A DNA stretch of 64,000 nucleotides, from contig CAMXWV010000001.1 of assembly GCA_947252755.1 (NCBI GenBank), forward strand, positions 62,001-126,000, written 5' to 3'. This DNA is from an uncultured Dermabacter sp. Lineage in GTDB: Bacteria > Actinomycetota > Actinomycetes > Actinomycetales > Dermabacteraceae. A program made the position numbers and the translations under genes. Every line of letters begins with the position of its first letter. Positions within the stretch are counted from its first letter, which is position 1. Under the pieces are notes generated by a model. The model ran no database searches, was not told the origin of the DNA, and saw only the letters and a program-made list of their open reading frames with translations. Positions 26,628-36,040 of this stretch are shown in pieces.

Positions 26628-29600
26628 CGGCCCTTCTCCTCATCTGGGTGCGTGGTGGGATTCTCGGTGGCGTTCGCCTGCTCAGCATCGCGCGACACAT
26701 GGTCCGGATCTCCGTCCCGTCGGGCCCGCTTGCCGCGGCTGCCCGTGGGCTGAACATGCTTGGCCTCTTCACCGCCGCGCTCAGCATCATCCGGTGTGCC
26801 GTCGGTGCCGTCAGCGTCTGCCGGATCACCACCGCCGAGGTCGGGAGCACTGCCCCCGGCCTGACCGGTCACAATGTCCACGTTGCCGATCTCCAGCTCC
26901 ACATCCCCCTGAACAGCGTCCTGCTGGCCATTCAGCGGAGTCACGAACGAGCGATCCAACCGCTCCATACCGGTGTCAAGGCTGATGCCGGCATCAGCGC
27001 GGTACTTCTCCACCAGGTCCAGCAGCTCTTCACCGCGTGGGCGGCGGCCCGGACGGATCGCAGCCGCGTTGTGCTTCGAGTCCTGGATCTGCGTGTTGTC
27101 ATCCAGTGTGAGGCCGAGCAGGTCATTGACCGAGTCGCCCTTCACCACGGCGTTGTCGCCAACCGCCCAGTGATAGGGCAGGCCGATGTGGTGGATCGTC
27201 CGGCCTCGCACCGTCAGCGGCTTCACGCGCGGTGTCACCATCACGCGCGCTTCGATCGCTGCGCGCGGCGAGATGATCGTGGCCCAGCCGTTGTGCTCCA
27301 GACCTGCCTCTTCGGCGAGCTCGGGTGAGACCTCGCAGAACAGCTCAGGCTGCAGCTCCGACAGGTACGGCAGGAAGCGGCTCATACTGCCCGAGGTGTG
27401 ATGCTCGGTCAGACGGTACGTGGTGAACACATACGGGTACACCTCCGAACCGTGCTCGCCCAGATGCGGTGCGTACAGGTTGTCCTGCCGGCTGAACAGC
27501 ACACGTGTGGGACTCGACTGAACCGGATACAGCGGGTTGTCCACATGGGACTCCGGCGGTTCATAGTGGGTGGGCAGCGGCCCGTCCACCATGCCGTTCG
27601 GGGCAAACAGCCAGCCCTTGCCGTCCGGCTGCATGATGAACGGATCATCACCATCCAGGCCGGCAGGACCGGTTGCGCCCTCAGGCGCCTTCGTACCCGG
27701 CTTCAGGGTGGGCGGGAAGTCCGGCACATCATTGCCGGTCCACTTGCCCTGCTCCTCATCCCACCACACGAGCTTCTTCCGCTCGGACCAGGGACGGCCC
27801 TCGGGGTCAGCAGATGCGCGGTTGTACAGGATCCGCCGGTTCGCAGGCCATGCCCAGCCCCATTCGGCTGCGGTCTCATCCTGCTCCTGGCCGGGCTTGC
27901 GGCGCCGGGCCATATTGATGCCGCCGGCCATCACCCCCGCGTAGATCCAACATCCGCCAGCGGTGGAGCCGTCCGGCTTCATCTCACCGAATCCGCCGAG
28001 TGTTTCACCGGCCTTCTCCCCGCTGATGTGGAAGCCGTTGATCTCACGGAGAACAGCTTCAGCATCGGGCTCTCCATGCTCATCCACCGGATAGTCCCAG
28101 GTGAGGTCCAGCAGCGGGCGATCACGGGGATCGTCCGAATCCTTCAGACGCTCCCGGATCATCTTGCCGAGCTCATAGAAGAACTCCAGCTCGCTGCGAG
28201 AATCGCCCGGGGGATCCACAGCCTTATCGCGCCACTGCACCATGCGCTGGGTCTGTGTGAACGACCCGGCCTTTTCGGTATAGATCGCAGCGGGCAGGAA
28301 GAAGACTTCGGTGTCGATCTCCTCGGTGACGAGCTCACCGGTTGCGATCTCCGGGGAGTCCTTCCAGAACGTTGCGGTTTCGATCATCGCCACATCGCGC
28401 ACCACCAGCCATTTGAGGTGGCTGAGCGCCATGCGCTGCATTCGGCCGTTCGCAGACCCCACAGCCGGGTTCTGGCCCAGGATGAAATAGCCGTCCACTT
28501 CGTCCTCGAGCATCGCCATCGTGGTCTGGTAGGTGCCGTGAGCGCCCGAGAGCTTGGGCAGGTAGTCGAAGGCCCAGTTATTCTCCTTGGTGGCCTTGTC
28601 ACCCCACCATGCCTTCATCAGGTTGATGAAGTACGTCTCCCCGTTGGCCCAGAAGCCCTTCTGCTCCTTGTTGCCGATCGTGTTGACGTAATCCTCATAG
28701 GACTGGTGAGCGGCCGCAGTCGGCATCGCGAGGTAGCCCGGGAGGATGTGGAACAGGGTCGGGATGTCCGTGGACCCCTGGATCGTAGCGTGACCGCGCA
28801 GCGCCATGATGCCGCCGCCCGGGCGGCCCATGTTGCCCAGCAGCAGCTGGAGGATGGAGGCGGTCCGGATGAACTGCGCGCCCAGCGAGTGCTGAGTCCA
28901 CCCCACGGCGTAGGCGAAGCAGGTGGTCCGTTCGCGGCCTGAGTTCTCTGTGATGGACTCCGCCAGGTAGCGGAAGTCATCCGGGGAGATGCCGCAGGTG
29001 TCCTGAACGAGCTCCTCGGTGTAGCGGGAGTAGTGGCGCTTGAGGATCTGGAACACCGAACGAGGGTGCTGCAGGGTCTCATCACGCTCACCGGAGTCCG
29101 CATACTGCCAAGTGGAGCGATCGTATTTGCCGGTCGCTTCGTCGTAGCCCGAGAACAGGCCATCAAGGTCCTCCGTGTCACGGAAGTCCTCGCTGATCAG
29201 AGTGGAGGCATTGGTGTACGCGGCAACGTACTCCTTGAACCACTTGTCGTTCTCGATGACGTAGTTGATCAGAGCGCCGAGCAGCACGATGTCCGAACCA
29301 GCGCGAATCGGCACATGCTTGTCAGCGAGCGCAGTGGTGCGTGTGAACCGCGGATCCACGTGGATGATGCGGGCACCGCGTGCCTTCGCTTCAGTGACCC
29401 ACTGGAAGCCGACGGGGTGGGCTTCGGCCATATTCGAGCCCTGGATGACGATGCAGTCAGCATTGGCCATGTCCTGCAGGGACTGGGTGGCGCCGCCGCG
29501 GCCGAACGAGGACCCCAGACTGGGGACCGTGGCGCTGTGTCATATGCGGGCCTGGTTCTCCATCTGGATCGCGCCGGCAGCGGTGAACAGCTTCTTTGCG

Positions 29601-30106
29601 AGGTAGTTCTCCTCGTTGTCGATCGTGGCGCCGCCAAGCGACGCGATGCCGAGGGTGTGGCCGAGCCGGCGCCCCTGGGAATCCACATCCTTCCAATGGC
29701 TGCGGCGCGCTTCGATGAAGCGGTCCGCGATCATCTCCATGGCGGTGGGCAGATCGAGATCCTGCCACTCAGTGGACCTCGGGGCGCGGTACTTGACCGT
29801 GGTGATCCGGCCCGGTGCGTTGACGAGCTGCTCCGATGCAGAGCCCTTCGGGCACAGGCGGCCGCGGTTCACCGGTGAGTTCTTATTGCCCTCAACCTGG
29901 ATGACCCGGTTGTCCTTCGCATACACGAGTTGGCTGCAGCCCACGGCGCAGTAGGGACACACGGATTCTGTCACCGAGTCCGCCGTGGTCGTCCGCGCGG
30001 AGATGTTCTCCGACGCCTTCGACTTCACAGCCGGGCCGCGGCCGAACAGATCACCCGATGTCAGCTGGCGCACGGCCGGCCAATTGAGAGGAGTGATTCT
30101 AGCCAT
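26624..30106 (-). CDS. fdhA: Selenocysteine-containing formate dehydrogenase catalytic (alpha) subunit
   Basis: A 1160-residue molybdopterin bis-MGD enzyme oxidising formate to CO2. The N-terminal 4Fe-4S motif is CPYCAVGC with a further Cys in GRLCPKG. In-frame UGA at 29540-29542 encodes residue 189 in ENQARI-U-HSATVPSLGSSFGRG, exactly the Sec site of FdnG/FdhF. A SECIS hairpin follows. The chain ends with an unusual tail of about 80 Asp/Glu/Gly/Arg-rich residues. No twin-arginine signal is visible, so the subunit probably faces the cytoplasm. The ATG at 30106 lies six bases after a TAGGGT box and appears leaderless. A standard gene caller will split this gene at the UGA. Confidence 0.95.
29510..29528 (-). 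promoter_or_regulatory. Bacterial SECIS hairpin in fdhA mRNA
   Basis: In the mRNA GGUCCCC pairs with GGGGUCC (one U-U mismatch) around loop AGUCU. The loop occupies bases +19 to +23 after the UGA, the same spacing as GGUCU in E. coli fdhF as I recall it, and it keeps the G-U that SelB reads. Confidence 0.85.
29540..29542 (-). other. Selenocysteine UGA codon of fdhA
   Basis: TGA on the minus strand interrupts one otherwise continuous reading frame. The sequence on both sides aligns with formate dehydrogenase alpha subunits, and HSATVPSLG follows directly, as in Sec enzymes. Confidence 0.93.
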
Positions 30107-30112
30107 GGGCCC

Positions 30113-30118
30113 ACCCTA
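30113..30118 (-). promoter_or_regulatory. -10 element (TAGGGT) of leaderless fdhA
   Basis: TAGGGT, then GGGCCC, then the ATG at 30106 on the minus strand. No Shine-Dalgarno is present. Confidence 0.5.
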
Positions 30119-30284
30119 TCCCTGTTTTGGTCATGTGTGGCGGCATAGCGCACTCGAGCCGGCAGCAGAGTGGGCAGAGCCATGCTGAGCGGCAGCGCGG
30201 GCTCTTCGGGCGCAGGATATCGACCGTAGACTGTGGGCTGGTCTGTGGAGACGGGGCATCGGGCCCCGGACGGGGAGGAGACAC

Positions 30285-31241
30285 GTGAGCGAGCACAAGA
30301 TCTATCTGGATTGTGATCCGGGCATCGATGACGCCCTCGCGCTCGGCTACCTGCTGGGCACACCCGGCGTGGATCTGCTCGGCATCGGCACAGTCAGCGG
30401 CAACACCAACGCTTCCCAGGGCGCTCGCAACGCGCTCAGCCTGCTTGCGCTCGCTGGACGGTCGGAGATTCCGGTGGCGATCGGATCGAATGAGTTCTCC
30501 CATGGCAATGATGACGGCGGAGCGCCGCATGTTCACGGAGCCAGCGGCACGGGCGCGGTGGAGCTTCCTGAGGCCGACGCATCCCCGGCGGAGGAGAGCG
30601 CTGTTCAGATGCTGATCCGGCTCTCGCATGAGCACGAGGGGCAGCTGCATGTGGTGGCGGTGGGTCCGCTGACGAACCTTGCGCTCGCGCTTGAGCAGGA
30701 TCCGGCGATCGCCCGTCGGATCCGCCAGGTGACGATCATGGGCGGCGCCGCCCTGGTTCCCGGCAATGTGACCCAGGCGGCTGAGGCGAACATCAAGAAC
30801 GACCCGGAGGCTGCGCGAGCCGTGTTCGGCGCGCCATGGGAGATCGTTGTGGTGCCGCTGGACGTGACCCTTTTCAACACGTTCGAGGAGTCTGATCGTG
30901 AAGCGCTGATGGCGGGGTCGCCGTTTGCTCAGGCGCTCGGCGCCATGCTCGACTACTACTTCAACTTCTACGTAGGATTCTTCGGACGCCGAGCGGCGGC
31001 CCTGCATGACCCGCTTGCAGCTGCGATCGCGGTGGGCGGTGTGAAGGCCGTAGCGGCGCCGAGCTGCCGGATCACGGTGGACTGCAGCGATGCTCCCACT
31101 CGCGGACAGACCCGCACATCAATGCCCGAGGATCTGCCGATCCATTCGATTCCGGACACTCCCGGAGCGAATGTCTCGGTGGTGCTGCGCACCGATGATT
31201 CGTTGCGCAGCATCCTGCGTGAAACCCTGCTCGCGGTCTGA
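30285..31241 (+). CDS. Inosine/uridine-preferring nucleoside hydrolase
   Basis: A 318-residue hydrolase releasing the base from ribonucleosides. The calcium-binding DCDPGIDDALAL motif is at the N-terminus. VAVGPLTNLALAL, IMGGA and NIKNDPEAA follow, and a DPLAAA segment lies near the C-terminus. GGGGAGGAGAC precedes the GTG at 30285. A TAGACT box at 30227-30232 is a likely promoter. It stands alone between the divergent fdh operon and a convergent helicase gene. Confidence 0.92.
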   Translation: MSEHKIYLDCDPGIDDALALGYLLGTPGVDLLGIGTVSGNTNASQGARNALSLLALAGRSEIPVAIGSNEFSHGNDDGGAPHVHGASGTGAVELPEADASPAEESAVQMLIRLSHEHEGQLHVVAVGPLTNLALALEQDPAIARRIRQVTIMGGAALVPGNVTQAAEANIKNDPEAARAVFGAPWEIVVVPLDVTLFNTFEESDREALMAGSPFAQALGAMLDYYFNFYVGFFGRRAAALHDPLAAAIAVGGVKAVAAPSCRITVDCSDAPTRGQTRTSMPEDLPIHSIPDTPGANVSVVLRTDDSLRSILRETLLAV

Positions 31242-31257
31242 GTGCGCGCGGTCGGCC

Positions 31258-33084
31258 TTACGAACGATCGCGTCGGCGCCCGCTGTTTCGATGCTGGTTC
31301 GGGCGGAACTTGCTGCCCTTGGGAGCGCCCTTGAATGACTTCGGGCCGCGATCCTCACTGATGCGCATCGGCTTGCCCGCCACCCGTGCCTGACCGATCG
31401 CGGCGAGCTGACTCTCGGTGACTCCGGAGCGCAGCTCCACCAGGGAGAAGGAGGGGAAGATGTCGATCTTGCCCACGTCCCTTCCGTTCAGGCCTCCTTC
31501 ACCGGCGATGGCGCCCACCACGGACTGCGGCTTCACTCCGTGATTGCGGCCAACCGCGATCCGGTAGGTGGTGAAGCCGGCGCTGGCTCGGCGCGGTCCA
31601 CGATCATCGCGGCCGCGTCGGCCCGGGCGGTCAGCATCATCCGAGCGGTCGTGCCGGCCGCCTCTGCCGGTGAAGCTGGCGCCCTGGAACTCGTCCTCGT
31701 CACGGCGGGGACCGTCGTCGCCCACCACCATGGCGCCGAGCGCTGCGGCGAGCTGCTCGGTGGAGATGTGGTTCTCCGAGAGGAACTCACCGATCAGCTC
31801 GTGATAGAGATTCAGCCGGCCCCTGTCGAGACGCTCCTGCACCCCGGAGAGAACGGCCTTCATCTTGTGGCGTGACACGTCCAGCGGCGTCGGCACCTGG
31901 ACCTCGTCAAGGCTCTGCCGGGTTGCACGCTCGATCGCGGTGAGCTTCCGGCGCTCATGCGGCGCCACAAACGTGATCGCGCGTCCGGTCCGTCCCGCAC
32001 GTCCGGTGCGCCCGATGCGATGCACATACGCCTCCGGCTCGCCCGGCACATCGAAGTTCACCACGAGTCCGATCCGGTCCACATCCAGTCCGCGCGCGGC
32101 CACATCTGTGGCGACGAGCACGTCCAGCGAACCGTCGCGCAGGCGCGAGACGATCCGCTCACGATCCTTCTGCGCCACATCGCCGGAGATCGTCGCAGCG
32201 ACCACTCCGCGCCCGATCAGCGCCGCGCCTACCTCTTCGGCCGCGGAGCGGGTGCGGACGAACACGATTGCGGCGTCCGCGTCGGATGTTTCGATCACCC
32301 GGGTGAGCGCCCCGGTCTTGTGACGGTACGGCACCACAGCGTAGGTCTGCTCCACGCTGGTCACCGTGGTGGACTGGCGGGCAACCGACACGCTCACCGC
32401 GTCAGCCATATGCTGCTCCGCTACGCGCTTGATTGCGGGAGGCATCGTAGCGGAGAAGAGCGCCATGCGCTTGCGCTGCGGTGCGAACTCGAGGATCTCG
32501 TCCACATCCTCCGCAAAGCCCATGCGCAGCATCTCGTCGGCCTCATCGAGCACCAGCATGCGCAGATCATCCAGCTGCAGATTGCCGCGTTTGAGATGAT
32601 CGATCACACGGCCAGGCGTGCCCACCACTACCTGAACCCCCTTCTCCAGGGCGCGCTCCTGCGGACCGTAGGGGGAGCCGCCGTAGATGGACTGCACCCG
32701 AAGCTGCGGAAGATTAACGGCGAAGCTCTCAACAGCGGCTGCCACCTGCATCGCGAGCTCACGAGTGGGCGCAAGCACAAGCGCCTGTGTGCTGGTGGAG
32801 TCGGCATCGATGTCAGCCAGCATCGGCAGGCCGAATGCGGCGGTTTTGCCGGTGCCGGTCTGGGCCACCCCGATCACGCTGCGCCCCTTCAGCAGTGCGG
32901 GGATCGCCTGCTCCTGGATTGGGGAGGGGGAGGTGAAGCCGAGGCTGCGCACTGCGTCGAGCAGCTCGGTGGGCAGGCCCAGGTCATCGAAGGTGACCGC
33001 TGGGGTGCTCTCAGCGGTCGGGTGTCTCTCGGCGACGGCGTTCTCGATCTCGGGCATGGTCGATTCAGGGGACTCGGTGGTCAT
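31258..33084 (-). CDS. DEAD-box RNA helicase (DeaD/CshA type)
   Basis: A 608-residue helicase. The core holds the Q motif (TFDDLGLPTELL), AQTGTGKT, PTRELA, VLDEADEML, SAT and HRIGRTGRAGR. The C-terminal part has an Arg/Asp/Gly-rich spacer and a DbpA-type RNA-binding domain (about 500-570: TTYRIAVGRNHGVKPQSVVG). It unwinds RNA, probably in ribosome assembly or cold adaptation. GAAGGAATT precedes the ATG. The upstream gap leaves room for a long 5' leader, as many such genes have. Confidence 0.93.
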   Translation of the reverse strand: MTTESPESTMPEIENAVAERHPTAESTPAVTFDDLGLPTELLDAVRSLGFTSPSPIQEQAIPALLKGRSVIGVAQTGTGKTAAFGLPMLADIDADSTSTQALVLAPTRELAMQVAAAVESFAVNLPQLRVQSIYGGSPYGPQERALEKGVQVVVGTPGRVIDHLKRGNLQLDDLRMLVLDEADEMLRMGFAEDVDEILEFAPQRKRMALFSATMPPAIKRVAEQHMADAVSVSVARQSTTVTSVEQTYAVVPYRHKTGALTRVIETSDADAAIVFVRTRSAAEEVGAALIGRGVVAATISGDVAQKDRERIVSRLRDGSLDVLVATDVAARGLDVDRIGLVVNFDVPGEPEAYVHRIGRTGRAGRTGRAITFVAPHERRKLTAIERATRQSLDEVQVPTPLDVSRHKMKAVLSGVQERLDRGRLNLYHELIGEFLSENHISTEQLAAALGAMVVGDDGPRRDEDEFQGASFTGRGGRHDRSDDADRPGRRGRDDRGPRRASAGFTTYRIAVGRNHGVKPQSVVGAIAGEGGLNGRDVGKIDIFPSFSLVELRSGVTESQLAAIGQARVAGKPMRISEDRGPKSFKGAPKGSKFRPNQHRNSGRRRDRS

Positions 33085-33452
33085 GGAATTCCTTCACGGA
33101 GTGGAACGCCCGATCCCAGCAGCCGGGTGTTCATAACTGACAGCACTCGAGACCTGCGGCGGAGGCGCCGCACCAGCGGACCGGCACAGGGAATCGATCC
33201 GCGACCCAACACGCTCATCTCTGCGGCGCTGACCTGATCTGTCGGCGCATGAGCGCAGCGAGTGCCCCTCGAGTCTAGGGCGCCCATGGAGCTCCGACCA
33301 GGGCACTGTGAGGCGACAATCGTCACCACCGGCCAGGCGCTGCAGCCCACGACGGGCTGCCCGGCAGGTCCCGCGATAGGGTCGGGCCGGTCCCGCGATA
33401 GGATCGATGCACCCGAAACCTGTTTCACCACCTGGATGGAGAAGGACGACGC
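33085..33452. other. Gene-free interval with divergent promoters
   Basis: This 368-bp gap separates the divergent helicase and aspS genes. No convincing coding sequence or known RNA was seen. Its right half contains a duplicated promoter-like unit (33367-33404) and GAGAAGGAC before aspS. The left half probably holds the helicase promoter and leader. Confidence 0.6.
33367..33404 (+). repeat. Duplicated promoter-like unit upstream of aspS
   Basis: GGTCCCGCGATAGG occurs at 33367-33380 and again at 33389-33402, 22 bp apart. Each copy contains a -10-like box, TAGGGT (33377-33382) and TAGGAT (33399-33404). The second is about 50 bases before the aspS ATG. Confidence 0.6.
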
Positions 33453-35270
33453 ATGCTGCGCTCTCACTATGCCGGTGAGCTCCGCGAGGAGCACATCGGC
33501 CAGACAGTCACCCTGGCCGGCTGGATCGGCCGCCGCCGCGACCACGGCGGGGTTGCCTTCCTGGACTTGCGGGACTCCTCGGGCGTGGCGCAGGTTGTGG
33601 TGCGCGAGGAGGACGCCCACCAGCTGCGCAATGAGTACGTCCTGCTTGTCAGCGGCACCGTGGAAAAACGGCCGGAAGGCAATGAGAATGATCAGCTCGC
33701 CACCGGCACCATCGAAGTGATTGCCCAGACGGTGACAGTTCTAAACGCGTCGGCTGCCCTCCCGTTCCAGCTCGATGACCACACTGACGTGGGTGAAGAG
33801 GCGCGCCTGCGCTACCGCTACCTGGATATGCGCCGCTCCGGCCCCGCCCGCATTCTGCGCCTGCGCTCCGCGGTCAACCAGGCGGCGCGCAGCACCCTGC
33901 TGGATGACGGATTCGTGGAGGTGGAGACCCCCACGCTCACTCGCTCAACCCCGGAGGGTGCACGAGACTTCCTGGTCCCCGCCCGCCTGGCACCGGGTTC
34001 GTGGTATGCCCTGCCGCAGTCACCGCAGCTGTTCAAGCAGCTGCTCATGGTGGGCGGTATGGAGAAGTACTTCCAGCTCGCCCGCTGCTACCGCGATGAG
34101 GACTTCCGTGCTGACCGCCAGCCGGAGTTCACACAGCTGGATGTGGAGATGAGCTTCGTGGATCAGGAGGACGTGATTGCCCTCGCTGAGCGCCTGCTCG
34201 CCAACGTGTGGGCCACGATCGGCCACGAGATCAGCACCCCGATTCCGCGGCTCACCTACGAGGAGGCCATGCGCCGCTACGGCACAGACAAGCCGGACCT
34301 CCGCTTCGACCTCGAGATCACCGAGATGACCGAGTTCTTCGCAAACACGCCTTTTCGGGTGTTCCAGGCACCGTACGTGGGCGCGGTGGTCATGGAGGGC
34401 GGAGCGTCCCAGCCGCGGCGGCAGCTGGACGCCTGGCAGGAGTTTGCGCGCCAGCGCGGAGCGAAGGGCCTGGCCTACGTGCTCGTGCAGGCTGACGGCG
34501 AACTCGGCGGACCGGTTGCCAAGAACCTCTCCGAGGAGGAGCGAAGCGGCCTGGTGGCGGCAGTGGGAGCCAAGCCGGGCGACTGCGTGTTCTTCGCCGC
34601 TGGCGATCAGAAGTCCTCGCGCGCCCTGCTGGGCGCGGCTCGAGATGAGATCGGGCGCCGGCTCGATCTGATCGATGAGGATGATTTCGCGTTCGTCTGG
34701 GTGGTGGACGCTCCGATGTTCGAACCAGCCGGGGACGCGGTCGCCGCCGGTGATGTGGCAGTGGGCGCAGGAGCCTGGACCGCTGTGCACCACGCGTTCA
34801 CCTCCCCGAAGCCGGAGTTCCTTGACTCCTTTGACACTGACCCGGGATCGGCCCTGTCCTACGCCTATGACATCGTGTGCAACGGCAACGAGATCGGCGG
34901 CGGCTCGATCCGCATCCACCAGCGAGATGTTCAGGAACGCGTGTTCCGCCTCATGGGCATCACGGAGGCGGAGGCGCAGGAGAAGTTCGGCTTCCTGCTC
35001 AACGCCTTCCAGTACGGTGCTCCGCCCCACGGCGGCATCGCCTTCGGCTGGGACCGAATTGTGGCGCTCCTGGCAAAGGTGGACTCAATCCGCGAGGTCA
35101 TCGCGTTCCCGAAGACCGGCGGCGGCTACGACCCGTTGACCGAAGCGCCTGCTCCGATCACGCCGCAGCAGCGCAAGGAAGCCGGTGTGGATGCTGCGCC
35201 TGAGAAGAAGGCCGAGAAGAGCTCCGCTCGGGCGACGCAGGACCCGGCGGCGCCAGCGGCAGAAGTCTGA
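33453..35270 (+). CDS. aspS: Aspartyl-tRNA synthetase
   Basis: A 605-residue bacterial-type AspRS. It has an N-terminal OB-fold anticodon-binding domain ([22 protein letters not shown]), class II motif 2 ([18 protein letters not shown] region), the bacterial GAD insertion, and motif 3 ([13 protein letters not shown]). An Ala/Lys/Glu-rich tail of about 40 residues ends the chain. Whether it also charges tRNA-Asn cannot be told without gatCAB context. GAGAAGGACG precedes the ATG. A terminator follows. Confidence 0.96.
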   Translation: MLRSHYAGELREEHIGQTVTLAGWIGRRRDHGGVAFLDLRDSSGVAQVVVREEDAHQLRNEYVLLVSGTVEKRPEGNENDQLATGTIEVIAQTVTVLNASAALPFQLDDHTDVGEEARLRYRYLDMRRSGPARILRLRSAVNQAARSTLLDDGFVEVETPTLTRSTPEGARDFLVPARLAPGSWYALPQSPQLFKQLLMVGGMEKYFQLARCYRDEDFRADRQPEFTQLDVEMSFVDQEDVIALAERLLANVWATIGHEISTPIPRLTYEEAMRRYGTDKPDLRFDLEITEMTEFFANTPFRVFQAPYVGAVVMEGGASQPRRQLDAWQEFARQRGAKGLAYVLVQADGELGGPVAKNLSEEERSGLVAAVGAKPGDCVFFAAGDQKSSRALLGAARDEIGRRLDLIDEDDFAFVWVVDAPMFEPAGDAVAAGDVAVGAGAWTAVHHAFTSPKPEFLDSFDTDPGSALSYAYDIVCNGNEIGGGSIRIHQRDVQERVFRLMGITEAEAQEKFGFLLNAFQYGAPPHGGIAFGWDRIVALLAKVDSIREVIAFPKTGGGYDPLTEAPAPITPQQRKEAGVDAAPEKKAEKSSARATQDPAAPAAEV

Positions 35271-35284
35271 CCGTTCCTTCACAG

Positions 35285-35316
35285 CAGGAGGCCCCGTCAG
35301 ATGACGGGGCCTCCTG
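35285..35316. terminator. Terminator after aspS
   Basis: A perfect 15-bp stem, CAGGAGGCCCCGTCA against TGACGGGGCCTCCTG, with a two-base loop. It lies between the convergent aspS and DUF3043 genes. Confidence 0.85.
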
Positions 35317-35357
35317 ATGTTCTCCCGCCTGCTGCGGCGTGCGCAGCTGCGCGCGGA

Positions 35358-35936
35358 TCAGCGACGGGGCTGGTCACCGCGCTTGACCTGGGGCTTCGGA
35401 ATGCGCAGGCGGCGCATATTGGTGGCCCGCAGCAGCGAGTACGACGTCATTCCCGGCGGGTAGGTGCCGAAACGCTCCGTCATCATCCGCTTGAGCTTTC
35501 GGCGCAGCACGAACAGATCGATCACCACCAGCACGATCGCCGCCCACAGCATCAGCATGAGCGGCAGTCCGATCTTCTGATAGAGGGCAGGATTCATCAC
35601 CTGAACGATCAGCGGCGCAGCAAGGGCCACGATGGCGAACGGCAGGAACCATTCCCCGAGGTTGAACCGGGAATCCACGATGTCTCTGGCGTAGCGACGC
35701 TCCGCACCGGCATGGGCCAGCGGATAGTTCGCTTCATCGCCCCGCATGAGCGCACTCTGCTGGGCTGAGCGCGCCGCTGCGATCCGCTCCCGGTTCTTCC
35801 GCTTGGCAGCCTTGCGATCAGCCGGCACGAGGGGACGCTGGCGGGCTGCCTGTGCCTCGCGGCGGCTCGGGGTGGGGCGGCCCTTGCGCGGCGTGTATCC
35901 GGGCTGCTGGTCGGGGGTCTTCTCAGTCTCAGTCAC
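35358..35936 (-). CDS. DUF3043 membrane protein
   Basis: A 192-residue actinobacterial protein of the DUF3043 family, recognised by KGRPTPSRREAQAARQRPLV at the N-terminus and two central membrane helices (FLPFAIVALAAPLIVQV and LMLMLWAAIVLVVIDLFVL). Function unknown. The GTG at 35936 is chosen because a TACACT box on the minus strand (35949-35944) ends seven bases before it, which fits a leaderless transcript. GTG 35972 would add 12 residues. Confidence 0.85.
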   Translation of the reverse strand: MTETEKTPDQQPGYTPRKGRPTPSRREAQAARQRPLVPADRKAAKRKNRERIAAARSAQQSALMRGDEANYPLAHAGAERRYARDIVDSRFNLGEWFLPFAIVALAAPLIVQVMNPALYQKIGLPLMLMLWAAIVLVVIDLFVLRRKLKRMMTERFGTYPPGMTSYSLLRATNMRRLRIPKPQVKRGDQPRR

Positions 35937-35943
35937 ATCGCAC

Positions 35944-35949
35944 AGTGTA
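35944..35949 (-). promoter_or_regulatory. -10 element (TACACT) of DUF3043 gene
   Basis: TACACT, seven bases, then GTG at 35936. A divergent TACGGT box for the peptidase gene lies at 35986-35991. Confidence 0.45.
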
Positions 35950-36040
35950 GGCGACGAACTCACAGGCCCCACGCCCCCTGCGCGATACGGTAAGGAGGAT
36001 GACGTCAGTCGCAGAACCCACTAAGGAAGAGGGACCCTTC

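Noticed and set aside
27398..28942. 514-codon frame antisense to fdhA
   Set aside because: It is the antisense shadow of a conserved enzyme, with no family match.
26624..30106. Formate dehydrogenase alpha subunit as a pseudogene split by a stop codon
   Set aside because: The stop is a UGA at the known Sec position with a SECIS hairpin, and all sel genes are adjacent.
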